A model generated the notes under the pieces. The model saw only the letters and a program-made list of their open reading frames with translations, was not told the origin of the DNA and did no database searches. Below are positions 63,250 to 64,000 of a DNA stretch of 64,000 bases, piece after piece. A program made the translations under genes and the position numbers. Source of the DNA: Daejeonella rubra (lineage in GTDB: Bacteria; Bacteroidota; Bacteroidia; Sphingobacteriales; Sphingobacteriaceae); contig NZ_FNHH01000006.1 of NCBI RefSeq assembly GCF_900103545.1, positions 138,132 to 202,131 of the forward strand. Direction: 5' to 3'. Every line of letters starts with the position of its first letter. The first letter of the stretch is position 1.

Positions 63250-63570
63250 ATGAATAACGGTGAAATTGTTGAACATGTAATTCGCAGAAATAATATCAGT
63301 ATTAGTGAATTATCAAGGAGACTGCGTGTAAGCAGAAGATCTATCTATAATTGGTTTACTCAAAAGAATCTGAGTTTCGATATCATCCTTCAGATAGGAG
63401 AGGTTTTGGACTATGATTTTTCATCTGATTTCCCGGATAAGCTAAATGGAAGAAGATCAAATCCAGTTCAGGGATATCAACCAGATATACACATGAATGA
63501 TTTTCAAAATTCAGCAAACTACTGGAGAAATAAGTATATCAATCTTTTAGAAAAATATAATGAGGTCTGA
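63250..63570 (+). CDS. Small XRE-like helix-turn-helix protein
   Basis: A 106-residue protein. Residues 1-60 form an HTH domain (MNNGEIVEHVIRRNNISISELSRRLRVSRRSIYNWFTQKN), with the recognition helix in SRRSIYNWF. The C-terminal 40 residues (NSANYWRNKYINLLEKYNEV) look like a short helix, perhaps a dimerisation coil. It lies at the right boundary of the polysaccharide locus and is preceded by a clear AAGGAGG-like sequence 20-25 bp upstream. It may be a regulator of the locus, or a neighbour by chance. No partner gene is seen. Confidence 0.82.
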   Translation: MNNGEIVEHVIRRNNISISELSRRLRVSRRSIYNWFTQKNLSFDIILQIGEVLDYDFSSDFPDKLNGRRSNPVQGYQPDIHMNDFQNSANYWRNKYINLLEKYNEV

Positions 63571-63910
63571 AAAATCTATCATGGATTTTAACAGCAATTA
63601 TTAATTGATTCAATGACTAAAATTAAAAGAAATGAATTAAAAAAATTCCACAAAAGTACTGCCAGTGTTCTTTGAAAAGGTCCCAATTTATTCATGTGCA
63701 AAGATCGCCAGCTAGGCCAGCTGTATCCACACTAAGTATAATTATGTTGTAAAACTTAATTAGTCCTCCCCTTTCCAAAAAGATTTGCTTGTAAGTGAGA
63801 TCAGATGAATACTTAAGCTTTTCGCAGAATTACAGGCGTACTTTTCAGTGGAACCCTTAGATTAAATAAAGGTTCTGCTCATGTTTTCAGACCATGTTTC
63901 TAAAGTAGAT
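63571..63910. other. Non-coding region with a decayed repeat copy
   Basis: No gene is seen. The section 63645-63730 is a degenerate copy of the repeat block at 63912-64000 (shared ACTGCCAGTGTTC, CCCAATTTATTC, GCAAAG, CGCCAG in the same order). The rest is AT-rich without recognisable structure. Confidence 0.5.
63645..63730. repeat. Degenerate copy of the terminal repeat block
   Basis: Aligned by eye to 63911-64000, this stretch keeps the order and spacing of the motifs GTACTGCCAGTGTT, TCCCAATTTATTC, GCAAAGATCGCCAG and GGCCAGCTGTA, but with many substitutions. It looks like a relic of an older insertion of the same element. Confidence 0.55.
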
Positions 63911-63911
63911 A

Positions 63912-64000
63912 TTCCGACGAAAGTACGCCAGTGTTCCGCGACAAAGTACCCCATTTATTCCGGAGCAAAGTACGCCAGGCAGACCGGCCTGTAACATCAC
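63912..64000. mobile_element. Tandem short repeats, likely end of an insertion sequence (IS21-like), cut by window edge
   Basis: Three units start TTCCG at 63912, 63934 and 63958 and share the core AAAGTACgCCA (22- and 24-bp periods). Multiple short terminal repeats of this sort are typical of IS21-family ends, and I recall similar AAAGTACGCCA motifs near IS21 elements in Sphingobacteria. The transposase would lie beyond the window. Family assignment is inference. Confidence 0.5.

Noticed and set aside
1..64000. CRISPR arrays, tRNA or rRNA genes, prophage
   Set aside because: No regularly spaced repeats, no cloverleaf- or rRNA-like stretches and no phage genes were noticed in reading both strands.

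Overview
The window looks like a chromosomal segment of a Bacteroidota bacterium, most likely Sphingobacteriaceae (Pedobacter/Mucilaginibacter-like). The signs are low GC, A-rich start regions with few Shine-Dalgarno sequences, DUF3570/DUF4266 and DUF547 genes, an arsenosugar (ArsS) cluster, a putative sphingolipid/fatty-acid hydroxylase, and an UpxY-type antiterminator heading a large polysaccharide operon. Everything is read from sequence; no searches were run, and genus is not determined.

Region 1 (1-2423, minus): an operon of Rieske protein, thioredoxin-like protein, ApbE flavin transferase, tiny DUF4266 lipoprotein and DUF3570 protein (cut by the window edge). It looks like an envelope redox module and is, to my knowledge, functionally undescribed. 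Region 2 (2730-5472, plus): DUF547, AhpD-like protein, ArsS radical SAM enzyme and DUF2064-type transferase, an arsenosugar biosynthesis cluster, followed by a convergent membrane hydroxylase.

Region 3 (6413-14828): a stress island with two universal stress proteins flanking an archaeo-eukaryotic release-factor-like (baeRF/Balon-type) protein, then Hsp20, an FtsH paralogue, an HtrA/DegP lipoprotein and a triple-BON protein. Region 4 (15097-27850): rlmF, a MORN-like protein, two tandem paralogous sorbosone-dehydrogenase/cytochrome c fusions, a serine hydrolase, a sodium:solute symporter paired with a large FAD oxidoreductase, and an orphan PAS histidine kinase.

Region 5 (28405-63570): a roughly 34-kb Wzx/Wzy-type exopolysaccharide locus bounded by two small solo HTH genes. 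It holds an OPX lipoprotein, a Wzc-like copolymerase/kinase, UpxY, nucleotide-sugar enzymes for an amino-uronic acid, a uronic acid and probably a 4-amino-4,6-dideoxy sugar, seven glycosyltransferases plus a PglC-like initiating transferase, flippase, polymerase, two asparagine-synthase-like amidotransferases, an acyltransferase, a secreted PL1 pectate-lyase-like protein, and a PhyH-DegT-GNAT-GNAT/FemAB tailoring module. The simplest joint reading is an acidic polymer whose uronic acids are partly amidated, with a co-encoded lyase that could cut that same polymer. Region 6 (63571-64000) has no gene, but carries short tandem repeats resembling the end of a mobile element, with a decayed copy about 265 bp upstream.
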